Source of the DNA: Sulfitobacter mediterraneus
Lineage (GTDB): Bacteria; Pseudomonadota; Alphaproteobacteria; Rhodobacterales; Rhodobacteraceae
DNA: 64,000 bases
Assembly (NCBI RefSeq): GCF_016801775.1
Contig: NZ_CP069004.1
Coordinates: 1,736,001-1,800,000, forward strand
Reading direction: 5' to 3'
The translations under genes were made by a program, and so were the position numbers. This document shows positions 1 through 9,582 of this stretch, piece by piece. The notes below the pieces were generated by a model. That model was not told the DNA's origin and searched no databases. It was given only the letters and a program-made list of their open reading frames with translations. Within the stretch, counting starts at the first letter, position 1. Every line of letters begins with the position of its first letter.

Positions 1-1
1 C

Positions 2-3000
2 GACCTGTCTTTGGAATTTACCATCAACTCTGCGCCCGAAGGGGCGACATCGGAAATTTTTGACTATCAGTTTACCGATCCCGAAGTGATCGGAAATGTC
101 CTGATCGAATATCTCGATGGCAGCGGCGAGGATTTCTCTGTTTTGCCGTTTACCTTTGGCGGCGCTCTGACCGGATCAATGGCCGCAAATGGCGATATCA
201 CCGTCAACAGCGCGGCGGCGGCCCCTGGGTCAAGGCTGGTTATTCCTTTCACCGTGATCGACTCGCGTGGCGCGACGACTCTCGGCAACCAGTTCATTAC
301 GATGGCGGAACTGGCGGACGACTATCTGCCCGGCGATGACGCAAGCCAATATGGCAATCTGACACTGACGGCCCCGGCCACGGGCAGTATTGAGACGCTA
401 GGCGACCGCGACAGGTTCCTGATTTCTCTGGAGGCGGAGCAGGTCTATTCCCTCTCGCTGGCTTCGGCGGATCTGAGCAATGACCCTCTCTTGGATCCTG
501 CAATTATTGGACTTTTTGATGCGCTCGGCCTGTTGGTCGATGGCACAGCGGACGACAACAGCGGCACCGGAAATGATGCGCTTGTCTCGGGCTTCACAGT
601 CCCAGAGGATGGCATCTACGAGGTCGAGGTCGCCGCTTCTGGCGATCTGGCCACGGGGGATTATGCTCTGACGGCGACGGCCCTTGGCGCAGTGGATGAT
701 TACCTGCCGGGATTGTTCGCCACGTCAAATGGCGCAATATCCGTGGGGCAAGCTGCGACAGGGCGGCTGGAGACCGAAGCAGACCGCGACAGGTTCACTG
801 TTGAGCTGACCGCGGGCCATACCTACGAGCTGAACCTGACAGCCAATGGCATTTCCAACGATCCGCTTTTGAACCCCGAACTCTACGGTGTGTTTGACCC
901 ACTTGGCACCTTGGTGGCAGGCACCACGGATGACGACAGCGGTCAACGCTTTGATGCGCGCGTTGACAGCTTCCGTGTCACCGCGGACGGGCTTTATGAG
1001 ATCGAGGTCGGATCGTCGGGAGACGGGTTTGCGGGCGATTACGCGCTCAGCATCGAGACGAAGGACGACTTCCTGCCAGGCACCGCCGTGGATATTCCCG
1101 CCTCGCAGTTTGGCACTTTGCTGGTTGACGGAACCGCCGATGGCCACATCGATTTTGAAGGCGACCGCGATCGTTTTTCCGTTGATCTGAATGCAGGCGA
1201 TTTTTACGCGCTCACGGTTATCGGCACATCGGGCATCAGTGACCCGTCCTTGATCGGTGTCTTTGACATCGAAGGTGAAATGGTCGCCGGGACTGCAGAT
1301 GGTGACGACAACCCCATCCCAGACGGAATCGTGCCGATCTTTTCGGTCGAAGCCACAGACACCTACCAAGTCGAAATTGGCAGCCACGGCCCGCAGGGTG
1401 GCGGGTACCGTGTTGAACTGATCAACTTGGGCACCGAAGACGATTATTTGCCCGGCCCATTTGCCACCCAATTTGGCAACATTGCCGCCGGTCAGACAGA
1501 AGTTGGCAGTATCGAAAGCGCCGGGGACACAGACAGGTTTTTGGCCACGCTTGAGGCTGGCAAACTCTACACCATTTCCCTTCAAGGCAGTGACAGCGCC
1601 GGTGGCACATTAAGCGATCCTGCGCTCTTGGGTGTTTATGACCCGCTGAACCAACTTGTGAGCGGCTCAAACGACGACAATTCAGGCACCGGAACAGATG
1701 CGCTGGTGGCAAGTCTTAATGTCAGCGCAGACGGGGTCTACGAGATCGAGGTTGGATCGATCCTGCAAGGCGCAACGGGCAGCTATTCCCTGAGCCTGAT
1801 CGAAGACGGCTTCATTGACGATTTCCTACCCGGCGGCACCGCAAGTCAACTGGGCAACGTTGCTGCAGACAATAGCGCCACGGGTGCCATCGAATTTGAC
1901 ACAGACCGCGACAGGTTCCAGGTCAGCTTGGAGGCGGGTTTGGTCTATGAGATCACAGTTTCAGGCGATTCCGGCGGCGGCGGCAGCCTGCCAGACCCGG
2001 AACTGTTTGGCCTGTTTGATCTGGAAAACAACCTTGTATCTGGCACGGCAGACGACAATAGCGGAACCGGCCAAGACGCGGCCAGCGCCCCATTTACTGT
2101 CGGCAGCGACGGCACATACGAAATCGAAGTGGGCAGCCATCTGGACATAGGCACCGGCGATTACACGGTGGCGGTCAATACGCTGGGCGCAGTTGACGAC
2201 TACCTCCCCGGCAGCTTTGCCGATGTGTTTGGCGCGCTGACGGTCGATACACCGGCCCTCGGTACAATCGAGACCGCAGGCGACCGCGATCGGTTTGATG
2301 TGACGCTTCTGGCCGGGGTGGAATATGCCATCTCGCTAGAGGGGGCCGCGACCGGCGGCGGATCGTTGTCCAACCCCGAATTGATCGGCCTGTTTAGCAG
2401 CAGCGGCGCATTGATTGCCGGAACATCCGATGACAATGGCGGCGTGGGCGACAATGCCTTGGTCGATAGCCTGACGGTGGATCAGGACGGAGTGTACCAG
2501 ATCGAGGTGGCCGCATCAGGCGATCTGGGTATTGGCGACTATACATTGACCGCAGACTTCGTGCGCTATCTGGACGATTTTCTCCCGGGTGTCGCTGGCG
2601 AATTCGGCGCACTAACCCTTGGCACACCCGGCAACGGTATCATCGACAGCCCCGGAGACACCGACCGCTTTTTGGTGACTTTGGATGGCGGCACCAGCTA
2701 TCAGATCAATCTTCAAGGTGTGGATTCCAACGGCGGCACATTGGCCGATCCAGTCCTGACGGGCGTTTTTGCACTGGACGGCAGCGGCCCGTTTTCCCAA
2801 AGCACCGATGACGACAGCGGTGTTGGAAGGGACAGTCTTGCCAATTTCACGCCACCTGAACAGGGCCAATACTATGTCGAAGTCTCCGGTTTTGACGATG
2901 AGATCGGCAGCTACACCGTCTCTATCGACGATCTGGGCCTGCTGGATGACTTTGCTGCGGATGTGTCAACCACTGGCCGAATTGTCCCCGGTGGAAGCGC

Positions 3001-5503
3001 GACAGGATCTATTGATTTTCCCGATGACAGGGATTGGTTTGAGGTCGATCTGACCGCCGGCCGCCTCTACCAGATTGATCTGCTATCGCAAGACGGACCT
3101 GCAGCGCTGAGCGATCCCTATTTCTACGGTGTCTATGACAGCAACAGCGTCTTGATCACCAACACAGAGAATGACGACGGCGGCAACGGTGCCAACAGCG
3201 CCCTGCAATTCTCAGTCGAAAACTCTGGTACCTATTATTTTTCAGCGGGCGGCTTTCTTGAAACCACAGGGCAATACCAACTGAACCTCAATGATTTAGG
3301 GGGCGTTGTTGATAACGACAGCTTTGACATCACGCTCGATTATCAAGGCCCGGAAGAATTCCGCCAAGGATTTGAAGCCGCTGCCGCACGGTGGGAATCC
3401 GTGATCACTGGCGATCTGCCCTTTGCCTCGGTCGAGGGCTACGGCTTTGTGGATGACATCCTGATCGAAGTGCAGATTGTCGATATCGAATTGGTGTTCG
3501 AAGGGGTTGAGCAGGAGATTCTTGCGATCTCCGGTGTCGTCGAACAGCGCGGTACAGATCTTGCGACGGGGGCGCTGTTGCCGACCCGATCCAGGATCGT
3601 CGTCAACGCCGAAGCGGCCGAAACCGTGAAGCTGAGCATTGATGATCTGGCGGCCAATGCCATCGGGCGCGCGCTTGGCTTTGGTAGCCTTTGGGAAGAA
3701 TTTGGGCTGGTGCAAAACACCAATGGGCAAACGGCCTATGTCGGTTCCAATGCGCTGCGTGAATTTGCCGATGTTTCGGGCACACCGAACGGCAGCGCCC
3801 TGCTTGAAGACGGTGCAGATGGCGGGCTGGCCAATGAATACTGGCGCGAAGCCATCTTGGACAAAGAACTGATGACGCCAACAATCGGGTTCCGAAATGA
3901 AAGCAGCGGCCCGCGCCTGCCCGGCGTGATCGACAACGCCCTTAGCGCCATCACAATCGGCGCGATGGAAGATCTTGGTTATCAGGTTAACTATGGCGCC
4001 GCGGATCCCTTTGCCCTGCCCACATTGGCCGGAACACAAGCCTCTGTGGTTCAAGCGCCAGCCCCCTCGCCCAACACCGCAGATCCAGCGCCGGCCGCGC
4101 TTGTCCTAACGGATGATTACACCGACATCCCCGGCGGCCAGACGATGTATTACGAAAGGCCAAATATCCTGACGGAAAGCCCGGCCAGCTTTGCCTTGGT
4201 CAATGACAACACCAACCTGATCAGCGCGGATGGCAATTCTGCTCTGTTCCTCGAAGGGGTCACGGGGCAAAACCTGCTGATTGATCTGGACGGCGGTTTT
4301 GAAAAGAACAGCCCGTCTGCCGTGGCTGATCTGAGCGGTACAGTCCACGCCGCCGAGGTTTTCTCGCAAACCGGATCGCGATTGCTGCGCTTTGATTTCT
4401 CGCAAAAACCTGTGCTTATCCAAGACCTGTTGGCCGCCTGGCCCGGATTTGATTTCGATGATGAAAACGTCATCGTGGTCGACAGCCTCTCTGGTGCGGC
4501 GGTGCGCATCAACCCAGATGCACAGCAGGGCGATGGCAATCAGATCAATGCCGGAACTGGCGATGATTATGTGCGCGGGGGAGATGCCGCCGAACATATC
4601 AACGGCGGCGCAGACAATGACATATTGCTGGGTCAGGGCGCAAACGACACATTGATCGGCGGCAGCGGTGATGACATCATCGATGGCGGAACCGGCAGCG
4701 ATATGGCGCGTTTCTCTGGCGGTCAAACCGCATACACTCTGACACTCAGCCCCACAGAGACCTTGATCGCGGATCGCCGGACAGATGGCGATGGCAGCGA
4801 TACTTTGGTCGATGTCGAGCTATTGGATTTCTCCACCAACCTCTTTGGCGGCGCCTTCGATTTGACCTTTTTCGGTGGCCCGACTGGATTGTCCATCGAA
4901 GATTTCCAAAGTTTTATCGAGCTTTACATCGCATACTTCAACCGCGCACCGGACGCAGTTGGCCTGAACTTCTGGGGCACCGCCTTTGCCAAGGGGACAA
5001 CCCTGAGCCAGATGGCGACCCTCTTTGTGGACCAGGACGAGACCAAGGCGACCTATCCCCCTGGCACCGCTTTTGATGTCTTTGCCGAAGCCGTTTACAA
5101 CAATGTGCTGGGCCGCACCCCTGATCAGGCCGGATTTGATTTCTGGGTTGGCCTGCTTGAGACCGGCGCCGTCAGCCGGGATGCCTTCATTCTCGAAGTG
5201 TTGCGCGGTGCGAAATCGGAACTGGACCCCACCCAAGGCGAAGACTTTGTCGCGCAGCAATTGCTAGACCGGGAATACCTTGCCACCAAGACCGACATCG
5301 GCACCTATTTTGCGGTCACCAAGGGCATGTCAGACGTGAGTAATGCCACAGATGCGATGGCCCTTTTTGATGGCAGCCAATCCAGTCAAGACGCCGCCGT
5401 TGCGGCCATTGACGCCTATCACATCGCCGCGCTTGATCCGGTCAACGGGGCGTTCTTGATGCCTGTGGTCGGCGTTCTGGATGATCCGTTTGCGATTGCC
5501 TAG
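2..5503 (+). CDS. Giant secreted PPC-repeat protein with inactive M8-like metallopeptidase domain, RTX repeats and DUF4214 (5' end outside window)
   Basis: The frame is open to the window edge, so the protein is cut at its N-terminus; a TTG at 11 is only a formal start, and residues here are counted from it. Eight tandem repeats of about 125 residues begin with DD(Y/F)LPG-like motifs at residues 103, 229, 352, 477, 603, 729, 855 and 979. Each carries a GDRDRF block, an AGxxY block, an LxDPxLxG block and a DGxYEIEVG block, which fits the PPC (pre-peptidase C-terminal) fold. Residues about 1104-1337 match the bacterial leishmanolysin-like (M8) domain, but the zinc site is gone: HExGH reads NAIGR (1216-1220) and the third ligand is Y1277. 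RTX-type Ca-binding nonapeptides follow (about 1521-1565), then a DUF4214 module (about 1627-1815). RTX proteins usually leave by type I secretion; no secretion genes are in the window. Likely a cell-surface or extracellular binding protein. Confidence 0.85.
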   Translation, partial: DLSLEFTINSAPEGATSEIFDYQFTDPEVIGNVLIEYLDGSGEDFSVLPFTFGGALTGSMAANGDITVNSAAAAPGSRLVIPFTVIDSRGATTLGNQFITMAELADDYLPGDDASQYGNLTLTAPATGSIETLGDRDRFLISLEAEQVYSLSLASADLSNDPLLDPAIIGLFDALGLLVDGTADDNSGTGNDALVSGFTVPEDGIYEVEVAASGDLATGDYALTATALGAVDDYLPGLFATSNGAISVGQAATGRLETEADRDRFTVELTAGHTYELNLTANGISNDPLLNPELYGVFDPLGTLVAGTTDDDSGQRFDARVDSFRVTADGLYEIEVGSSGDGFAGDYALSIETKDDFLPGTAVDIPASQFGTLLVDGTADGHIDFEGDRDRFSVDLNAGDFYALTVIGTSGISDPSLIGVFDIEGEMVAGTADGDDNPIPDGIVPIFSVEATDTYQVEIGSHGPQGGGYRVELINLGTEDDYLPGPFATQFGNIAAGQTEVGSIESAGDTDRFLATLEAGKLYTISLQGSDSAGGTLSDPALLGVYDPLNQLVSGSNDDNSGTGTDALVASLNVSADGVYEIEVGSILQGATGSYSLSLIEDGFIDDFLPGGTASQLGNVAADNSATGAIEFDTDRDRFQVSLEAGLVYEITVSGDSGGGGSLPDPELFGLFDLENNLVSGTADDNSGTGQDAASAPFTVGSDGTYEIEVGSHLDIGTGDYTVAVNTLGAVDDYLPGSFADVFGALTVDTPALGTIETAGDRDRFDVTLLAGVEYAISLEGAATGGGSLSNPELIGLFSSSGALIAGTSDDNGGVGDNALVDSLTVDQDGVYQIEVAASGDLGIGDYTLTADFVRYLDDFLPGVAGEFGALTLGTPGNGIIDSPGDTDRFLVTLDGGTSYQINLQGVDSNGGTLADPVLTGVFALDGSGPFSQSTDDDSGVGRDSLANFTPPEQGQYYVEVSGFDDEIGSYTVSIDDLGLLDDFAADVSTTGRIVPGGSATGSIDFPDDRDWFEVDLTAGRLYQIDLLSQDGPAALSDPYFYGVYDSNSVLITNTENDDGGNGANSALQFSVENSGTYYFSAGGFLETTGQYQLNLNDLGGVVDNDSFDITLDYQGPEEFRQGFEAAAARWESVITGDLPFASVEGYGFVDDILIEVQIVDIELVFEGVEQEILAISGVVEQRGTDLATGALLPTRSRIVVNAEAAETVKLSIDDLAANAIGRALGFGSLWEEFGLVQNTNGQTAYVGSNALREFADVSGTPNGSALLEDGADGGLANEYWREAILDKELMTPTIGFRNESSGPRLPGVIDNALSAITIGAMEDLGYQVNYGAADPFALPTLAGTQASVVQAPAPSPNTADPAPAALVLTDDYTDIPGGQTMYYERPNILTESPASFALVNDNTNLISADGNSALFLEGVTGQNLLIDLDGGFEKNSPSAVADLSGTVHAAEVFSQTGSRLLRFDFSQKPVLIQDLLAAWPGFDFDDENVIVVDSLSGAAVRINPDAQQGDGNQINAGTGDDYVRGGDAAEHINGGADNDILLGQGANDTLIGGSGDDIIDGGTGSDMARFSGGQTAYTLTLSPTETLIADRRTDGDGSDTLVDVELLDFSTNLFGGAFDLTFFGGPTGLSIEDFQSFIELYIAYFNRAPDAVGLNFWGTAFAKGTTLSQMATLFVDQDETKATYPPGTAFDVFAEAVYNNVLGRTPDQAGFDFWVGLLETGAVSRDAFILEVLRGAKSELDPTQGEDFVAQQLLDREYLATKTDIGTYFAVTKGMSDVSNATDAMALFDGSQSSQDAAVAAIDAYHIAALDPVNGAFLMPVVGVLDDPFAIA
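317..3300 (+). repeat. Eight tandem PPC-like protein repeats, about 375 bp each
   Basis: Repeat starts, taken at the first codon of each DD(Y/F)LPG motif, are 317, 695, 1064, 1439, 1817, 2195, 2573 and 2945, giving periods of 369-378 bp. The eighth copy is degenerate (DDFAAD). The DNA copies have drifted while the protein motifs stay conserved, which points to old duplications under selection. Confidence 0.85.
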
Positions 5504-5508
5504 GCGCG

Positions 5509-6420
5509 TTAGCTGTTGGCCCCGGGCAAGGCGGGCAAGGTCAGATGCGAGTGGATGGTCACATCTCCCTCTTCGCTGACGGAAACCACACGCAAATAGG
5601 GCGCTCCGGCGGCGGGATCTTCGGTATGATCATGCGAAATACCCGCAACAACAGCCGCCGAACCGGGTTTCATCACATAATCCTGGAACAGGGTGAGCCG
5701 GAAGCGACATTGAAAGCTGTTGCAGATATTGGCCCGATAATTGCGCGGCAATGTACAGCCCTGCACCCCGTGATACACGCAACTTCCTGATGTGCTGTTC
5801 TCCGGGATATGGTCCAGATAGATCTGGACAATCTCATCCGCCGTGGCCTCCGGATTGGACCAGCGGAAATAGTCGATCACGTTTTTCTTGATAAAAGCGT
5901 GGCGGGTGCCGCCTTGCAAACAGCAATCGCCCTGACAGGCAATGCAGGCCGCATTGAGCGCCATCGGATCCGGCGCTTCCTGCGCAAGGCGGCGGGCATA
6001 TTCAGGATCATCCTCTGGCCGCTCCGGCGGCACCTCGCTGGCATCGGTTGCCTCAAAACTCTCGCGCACGGCCGCCCGAAGATGTGCCTCAAACGCCGAT
6101 CGCCGCTCTGCCGGAAGCGGCACAACGGGAATATCGACATAGGGCGCCAGCCCATGCGCCACCTCGTCCAGATCATCCTCACCAATTTCCTGCGCAGCAG
6201 CCATGATGACAGGCGCAGTGCGGGCATGGGTGATCTCCAGCCATTTCTGGTATTGTTCCTCCTGTGATTTTGCCAACTGCCCGGACTGGTCAATTTTCAT
6301 TCTGGTCGCACATTCCGGACGGTCGCAATAGCCTGCCTCGACAGCCGCGACCGACGTCAGTTGTTGACGGCAGGATTTGCAGAATGCGGGGGTGCGGGCT
6401 GGCGGATTGGCGAAAGTCAT
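5509..6420 (-). CDS. Cys-rich protein with YkgJ-like CxxCxGxCC metal-binding core
   Basis: 303 aa, function unknown. Two cysteine clusters are visible. An N-terminal zinc-ribbon-like set is C14, C17, C32 and C37. A central and C-terminal set begins with C159-x2-C162-x3-C166-C167 and continues with C214, C222, C233 and C238. The second set resembles the YkgJ-type zinc/iron-chelating family (CxxCxGxCC), in which the cysteines bind a metal or Fe-S cluster. The middle of the protein (about 60-150) is charged and cysteine-free. It has no signal peptide and is likely cytosolic. It ends 6 bp from the giant repeat gene, convergently and with no obvious terminator between them. Metal binding is inferred from cysteine spacing. 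Confidence 0.7.
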   Translation of the reverse strand: MTFANPPARTPAFCKSCRQQLTSVAAVEAGYCDRPECATRMKIDQSGQLAKSQEEQYQKWLEITHARTAPVIMAAAQEIGEDDLDEVAHGLAPYVDIPVVPLPAERRSAFEAHLRAAVRESFEATDASEVPPERPEDDPEYARRLAQEAPDPMALNAACIACQGDCCLQGGTRHAFIKKNVIDYFRWSNPEATADEIVQIYLDHIPENSTSGSCVYHGVQGCTLPRNYRANICNSFQCRFRLTLFQDYVMKPGSAAVVAGISHDHTEDPAAGAPYLRVVSVSEEGDVTIHSHLTLPALPGANS

Positions 6421-6505
6421 AGGTTATTTATCTGTCAAATCCGCTCAAGTAGACATCAAAAAAGGCTATCAGCACTCACCACCGATGTTGTTGCCCCCGT
6501 CCTTG

Positions 6506-7102
6506 TCACCCTGTTACATCCGAAGGTGTCCCGCCATATGGCACGCGGCAGGCCCCAAAATGCAAGGTCTGATATCCCATGTCCTTGATGATCGAAAAAA
6601 CATCCGACAGGGCGCGCGGTTTGGTTGTGGTCATCACCATCAGATCGATATCCACATTTTGCGCCCCTCTCGCATGAGCCGCCGTGGTCTTTTTTTCATT
6701 TTCATAGCGCGTGCCATTGGGCTCGCGTGACAGGACATAGTCGAAGATGGGATTGGGGCCCTCAAAGCTGTCGTAAACGCCTGTTGTCTGGGCAAGCTGT
6801 CGGTCCCTGAGTGTTTCAAACGAAGTGTTGTATGCCTTGGCCATGTCCCTCAGATCATCTTCGGCGATGTCCAGTTTCTTGACCAGCCCGCCCCGCGCAC
6901 GTGCAGGTTCTTTACAGACCGCATCATATACAGACATACCGATGGTGAAATGTCCGTGGCCGGTATAAAAGCAAAGCCGAACCCCAGCAGGAATACTGGT
7001 GAATCCGTCACCATCGTTCCACCCACCGTGGCACAACAGAACGATCTGCGTGGCCATCCCGCTTTGAATGATCTTAAATCCATTCTTCTTCTTCGTTTTC
7101 AT
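6506..7102 (-). CDS. Unassigned protein, possibly Stv-like putative adhesin domain
   Basis: 198 aa from the ATG at 7102. I chose this start because GGAGGAAGG lies just upstream, while the longer frame to 7183 has no such site and a low-complexity N-terminus. The N-terminal region has QIVLLCHGGW followed by a FYTGHGHF segment, which recalls the proposed Stv adhesin-like domain (HGG near the start, then a FY motif). The C-terminal region contains VDIDLMVMTTTKP and ends with a small Cys-Gly-Pro-rich tail. There is no signal peptide and no recognisable catalytic set. Neighbours give no functional hint. The family suggestion is weak. Confidence 0.5.
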   Translation of the reverse strand: MKTKKKNGFKIIQSGMATQIVLLCHGGWNDGDGFTSIPAGVRLCFYTGHGHFTIGMSVYDAVCKEPARARGGLVKKLDIAEDDLRDMAKAYNTSFETLRDRQLAQTTGVYDSFEGPNPIFDYVLSREPNGTRYENEKKTTAAHARGAQNVDIDLMVMTTTKPRALSDVFSIIKDMGYQTLHFGACRVPYGGTPSDVTG

Positions 7103-7579
7103 TACCTTCCTCCGCTGACCTGATGTTGAACTCTCTGCTACTGCGTGCTGCGCCTGCCCTGGTTTTTCATTTGCTCGGCACATGTCGCGACTGCGTGCCT
7201 TTGTGGATCACCCCGGTTTCGTGATCCCTCCGTCATCGTCGGGCGGTTTCGGCAACTTTTTATCGGGACCTCCGCAGCGAGGGCTCTCAAAAGAATATTC
7301 ATGCTCAAACACAACCGCCCCACAGCGGCATCGCGCACCACACTGTCCACATTACTGTCCTTGCCTGCAAAATTGCCGGCACCAATGGCACATTGGCTTG
7401 ATGCACTCCGGTTGACAAAATTTGTAACCGATCAACGAACAGCTCGCACACAAATGGCGCTGAAGGAGAGTCCCAGACATCTCCTGTGTCTGTCAACGCT
7501 CAAATAAACTTGTGCTAGCAGCCCCCAAAATGGAAGCCGCCTGTCGGTAGAAAAGATGATGGCCTGGGGGCGTGGCGCC
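7103..7579. other. Intergenic region, 477 bp
   Basis: It holds the upstream region of the leftward gene ending its start at 7102 and the downstream end of the desaturase gene. Short open frames occur on both strands (for example 7145-7507 plus and 7138-7350 minus), but none has a convincing ribosome binding site or recognisable product. No repeats or RNA genes seen. Confidence 0.5.
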
Positions 7580-8614
7580 TCAGCTGCGCAACGCGCGGGC
7601 CTGTGCAAAGGACAGCAACTGACGGCTGTCCTCGTCCCACAGGTGCAGCCGCGCATTGGCGAGGCTTTCACGGATTGTCATGCGGTTGCCAATGTCGAGG
7701 TCCGGAAAATCGCGCAGGACATCTGGCAGACGATAAAATGGAATGCGGCTATACAAATGATGGACATGGTGGATGCCGATGTTGGCGGAGACCCACTGCA
7801 ACACAGGCGGCAAAACATAGTGAGAGCTGCCGTGCAGCGCCGCGTCATGCAGATCCCAATCGGTGCTTTTGTCCCAGTGGGTTTCTTCGAACTGGTGCTG
7901 AACATAAAACAGCCAGACACCCGCAGTTGCCGCAAGCAATGTGGACGGCAGAAAAATAAGCAAAATCGGCGCCAGCCCGCCAAAATAAATCACAAGGCCC
8001 AGCACGGCGAGGATTGCCGCATTGGTTGCCATCGCGCTGGTCCAGTATTTCGCACGGCCCATCAGGCCAAGCGGAATACGGTTTTGCAACAAGAAGATAT
8101 ATCCTGGCCCCAACCCAAACAGAACCAAAGGATTGCGATACAGCCGGTAGTGTAGCCGCAGGATCCAAGACAGCTTTTGGTATTCTTCGACGGTCATTGT
8201 GTGAATGTCGCCCATCCCGCGCCGGCATAGGTTGCCCGATGAACTGTGGTGGACAGAATGCGTATGCCGCCAAACATCGTAGGGCGTGACGGTCAGTACC
8301 CCAAGGACACGGCCAACCCAATCACTGAAAGTGCGGCTCTTGAAAAACGCGCCATGGCCGCAATCGTGTTGAATCGCAAACAAGCGCAGCAGAAAACCCG
8401 CATTCAGCAAAGACAAACCGAAGGTCAGCCAATAGCTGACCGACATGGCCGCCCAGGCCAACGCCCAAAGCAGGACAAAGGGTACCAATGTCACCCCCAG
8501 TTCGAATGCACTGCGTGTGGTCGCAGGTTCGCGGTATCCGGAAAGAACTTTCACCCAGTCGCGTGAAGCACGAATTTCGGGCGATTGCCCGTTAGAATTT
8601 TTATTTAGGGACAT
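7580..8614 (-). CDS. Membrane fatty acid desaturase (acyl-lipid, omega-6/DesA type)
   Basis: 344 aa membrane protein of the di-iron fatty acid desaturase family, which introduces a cis double bond into membrane lipid acyl chains using O2 and reduced ferredoxin or cytochrome. The three histidine boxes are intact: HDCGH at 83-87, HTHSVHH at 117-123 and HHVHH at 282-286. Hydrophobic segments sit at about 41-60, 63-80, 165-175 and 199-236, the usual arrangement with boxes on the cytosolic face. Length fits the bacterial omega-6/delta-12 desaturases. It is flanked by unrelated genes and appears to be monocistronic. The exact regiospecificity cannot be read from sequence. Confidence 0.88.
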   Translation of the reverse strand: MSLNKNSNGQSPEIRASRDWVKVLSGYREPATTRSAFELGVTLVPFVLLWALAWAAMSVSYWLTFGLSLLNAGFLLRLFAIQHDCGHGAFFKSRTFSDWVGRVLGVLTVTPYDVWRHTHSVHHSSSGNLCRRGMGDIHTMTVEEYQKLSWILRLHYRLYRNPLVLFGLGPGYIFLLQNRIPLGLMGRAKYWTSAMATNAAILAVLGLVIYFGGLAPILLIFLPSTLLAATAGVWLFYVQHQFEETHWDKSTDWDLHDAALHGSSHYVLPPVLQWVSANIGIHHVHHLYSRIPFYRLPDVLRDFPDLDIGNRMTIRESLANARLHLWDEDSRQLLSFAQARALRS

Positions 8615-8787
8615 GCGCCTGCTTCTATCGTTTGAATTTCTGATAAACGATTAACCCGTCGAATCAAGAAGACTCTTGGCCCTTTGCTGCGACAAACGGG
8701 CAATTCTCCCTGTTTGGGCAAGCCCCCGCGCAGTGGGAGGCTTTGTCAAAGGTCCGATCAACTTGGGCGGGAACGGAGAAACCGGCC

Positions 8788-9582
8788 CTAGGCGAAAGCG
8801 ACAGGACGGCTTTGCCCGGCGGATATGACTTGCGCGATCTCCGCGACTCTCTCAGCGTTGTCGGCGGCAATTGTTCCATCGGCATTGTGCAAAGAGTTCT
8901 CAAACCCAACCCGCAGTTTGCCGCCCGCTCCGGCAGCAGCGGCGAGGCAGGCGGTTTCTTGGGTGCCAAAGGCGCAGATCGCCCAGTCCAGCGGCACCTC
9001 AAGTCCCGCCATCCAGGACAGAAACGGATCAAGATCAGCAGGCAGTGATTGCTGCCCGTCACTATACCGACCCAACACAAAAATCACTTGCAACACCCCG
9101 TCGCCCAATTGACCTTGCGCCGCCATTGCCGAGAACGTCTGCAGATCTTCTGCACCATAAAGAATATGCTGCACCGCAATCTCGTTGACTGCTGCCCAGT
9201 CGTAAAACGCCAAGACCGCGCTTTGATCATCATCCGCTGTCATCTCGGCCAATGACACCGACACCAGATCCGGGCGCACTTGCCGGATGATCTGGCGCTG
9301 CTCTGACGGAGAGTAGCGGCCAACAGCCTCGGTTGTGATCTGCACGGCCATGTCAGGAAGGGCATGTCGCAACGCCTCAAGCGCCTCGCGGTATTGCCCT
9401 GCGTCCAGAACATGGGCACCCTGCGCATCCCGGATGTGCAAGTGTAACCCATCTGCACCAGCCCTGAAACACGCCTCCGCCGTGCGCAGGATCTCGGGCA
9501 AGGTGATAGGCAATTCGGGATGGTCTGCCTTGGTTTTGCGGGCGCCGGTGGGCGCGACCATAAGCCTAGGAAGTGGCGTCAC
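8788..9582 (-). CDS. BKACE family beta-keto acid cleavage enzyme (DUF849), paralogue 1
   Basis: 264 aa TIM-barrel enzyme of the BKACE family. Known members condense a beta-keto acid with acetyl-CoA and release acetoacetate plus a new acyl-CoA, using a divalent metal held by two histidines. The signature HLHIRD places them at H47 and H49. At 264 aa it is shorter than the roughly 300 aa typical of the family (compare the 312-aa paralogue at 32.2-33.2 kb). Its start overlaps the aminotransferase stop by 4 bp (ATGA), so the two are translationally coupled. That pairing suggests the aminotransferase makes the beta-keto acid that this enzyme cleaves. The substrate is unknown. Confidence 0.85.
   Translation of the reverse strand: MTPLPRLMVAPTGARKTKADHPELPITLPEILRTAEACFRAGADGLHLHIRDAQGAHVLDAGQYREALEALRHALPDMAVQITTEAVGRYSPSEQRQIIRQVRPDLVSVSLAEMTADDDQSAVLAFYDWAAVNEIAVQHILYGAEDLQTFSAMAAQGQLGDGVLQVIFVLGRYSDGQQSLPADLDPFLSWMAGLEVPLDWAICAFGTQETACLAAAAGAGGKLRVGFENSLHNADGTIAADNAERVAEIAQVISAGQSRPVAFA

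Noticed and set aside
725..1585. 286-codon minus-strand frame inside the giant repeat gene
   Set aside because: Overlaps the conserved repeats and has no ribosome binding site or family signature.
4572..4716. Glycine/aspartate-rich DNA repeats that could be mistaken for a CRISPR or minisatellite
   Set aside because: They encode RTX nonapeptides within the giant protein; spacing is 27 bp without spacer structure. No CRISPR array was seen in the window.
7145..7507. 120-codon plus-strand frame in the 7.1-7.6 kb gap
   Set aside because: No Shine-Dalgarno site, atypical composition and no family resemblance.
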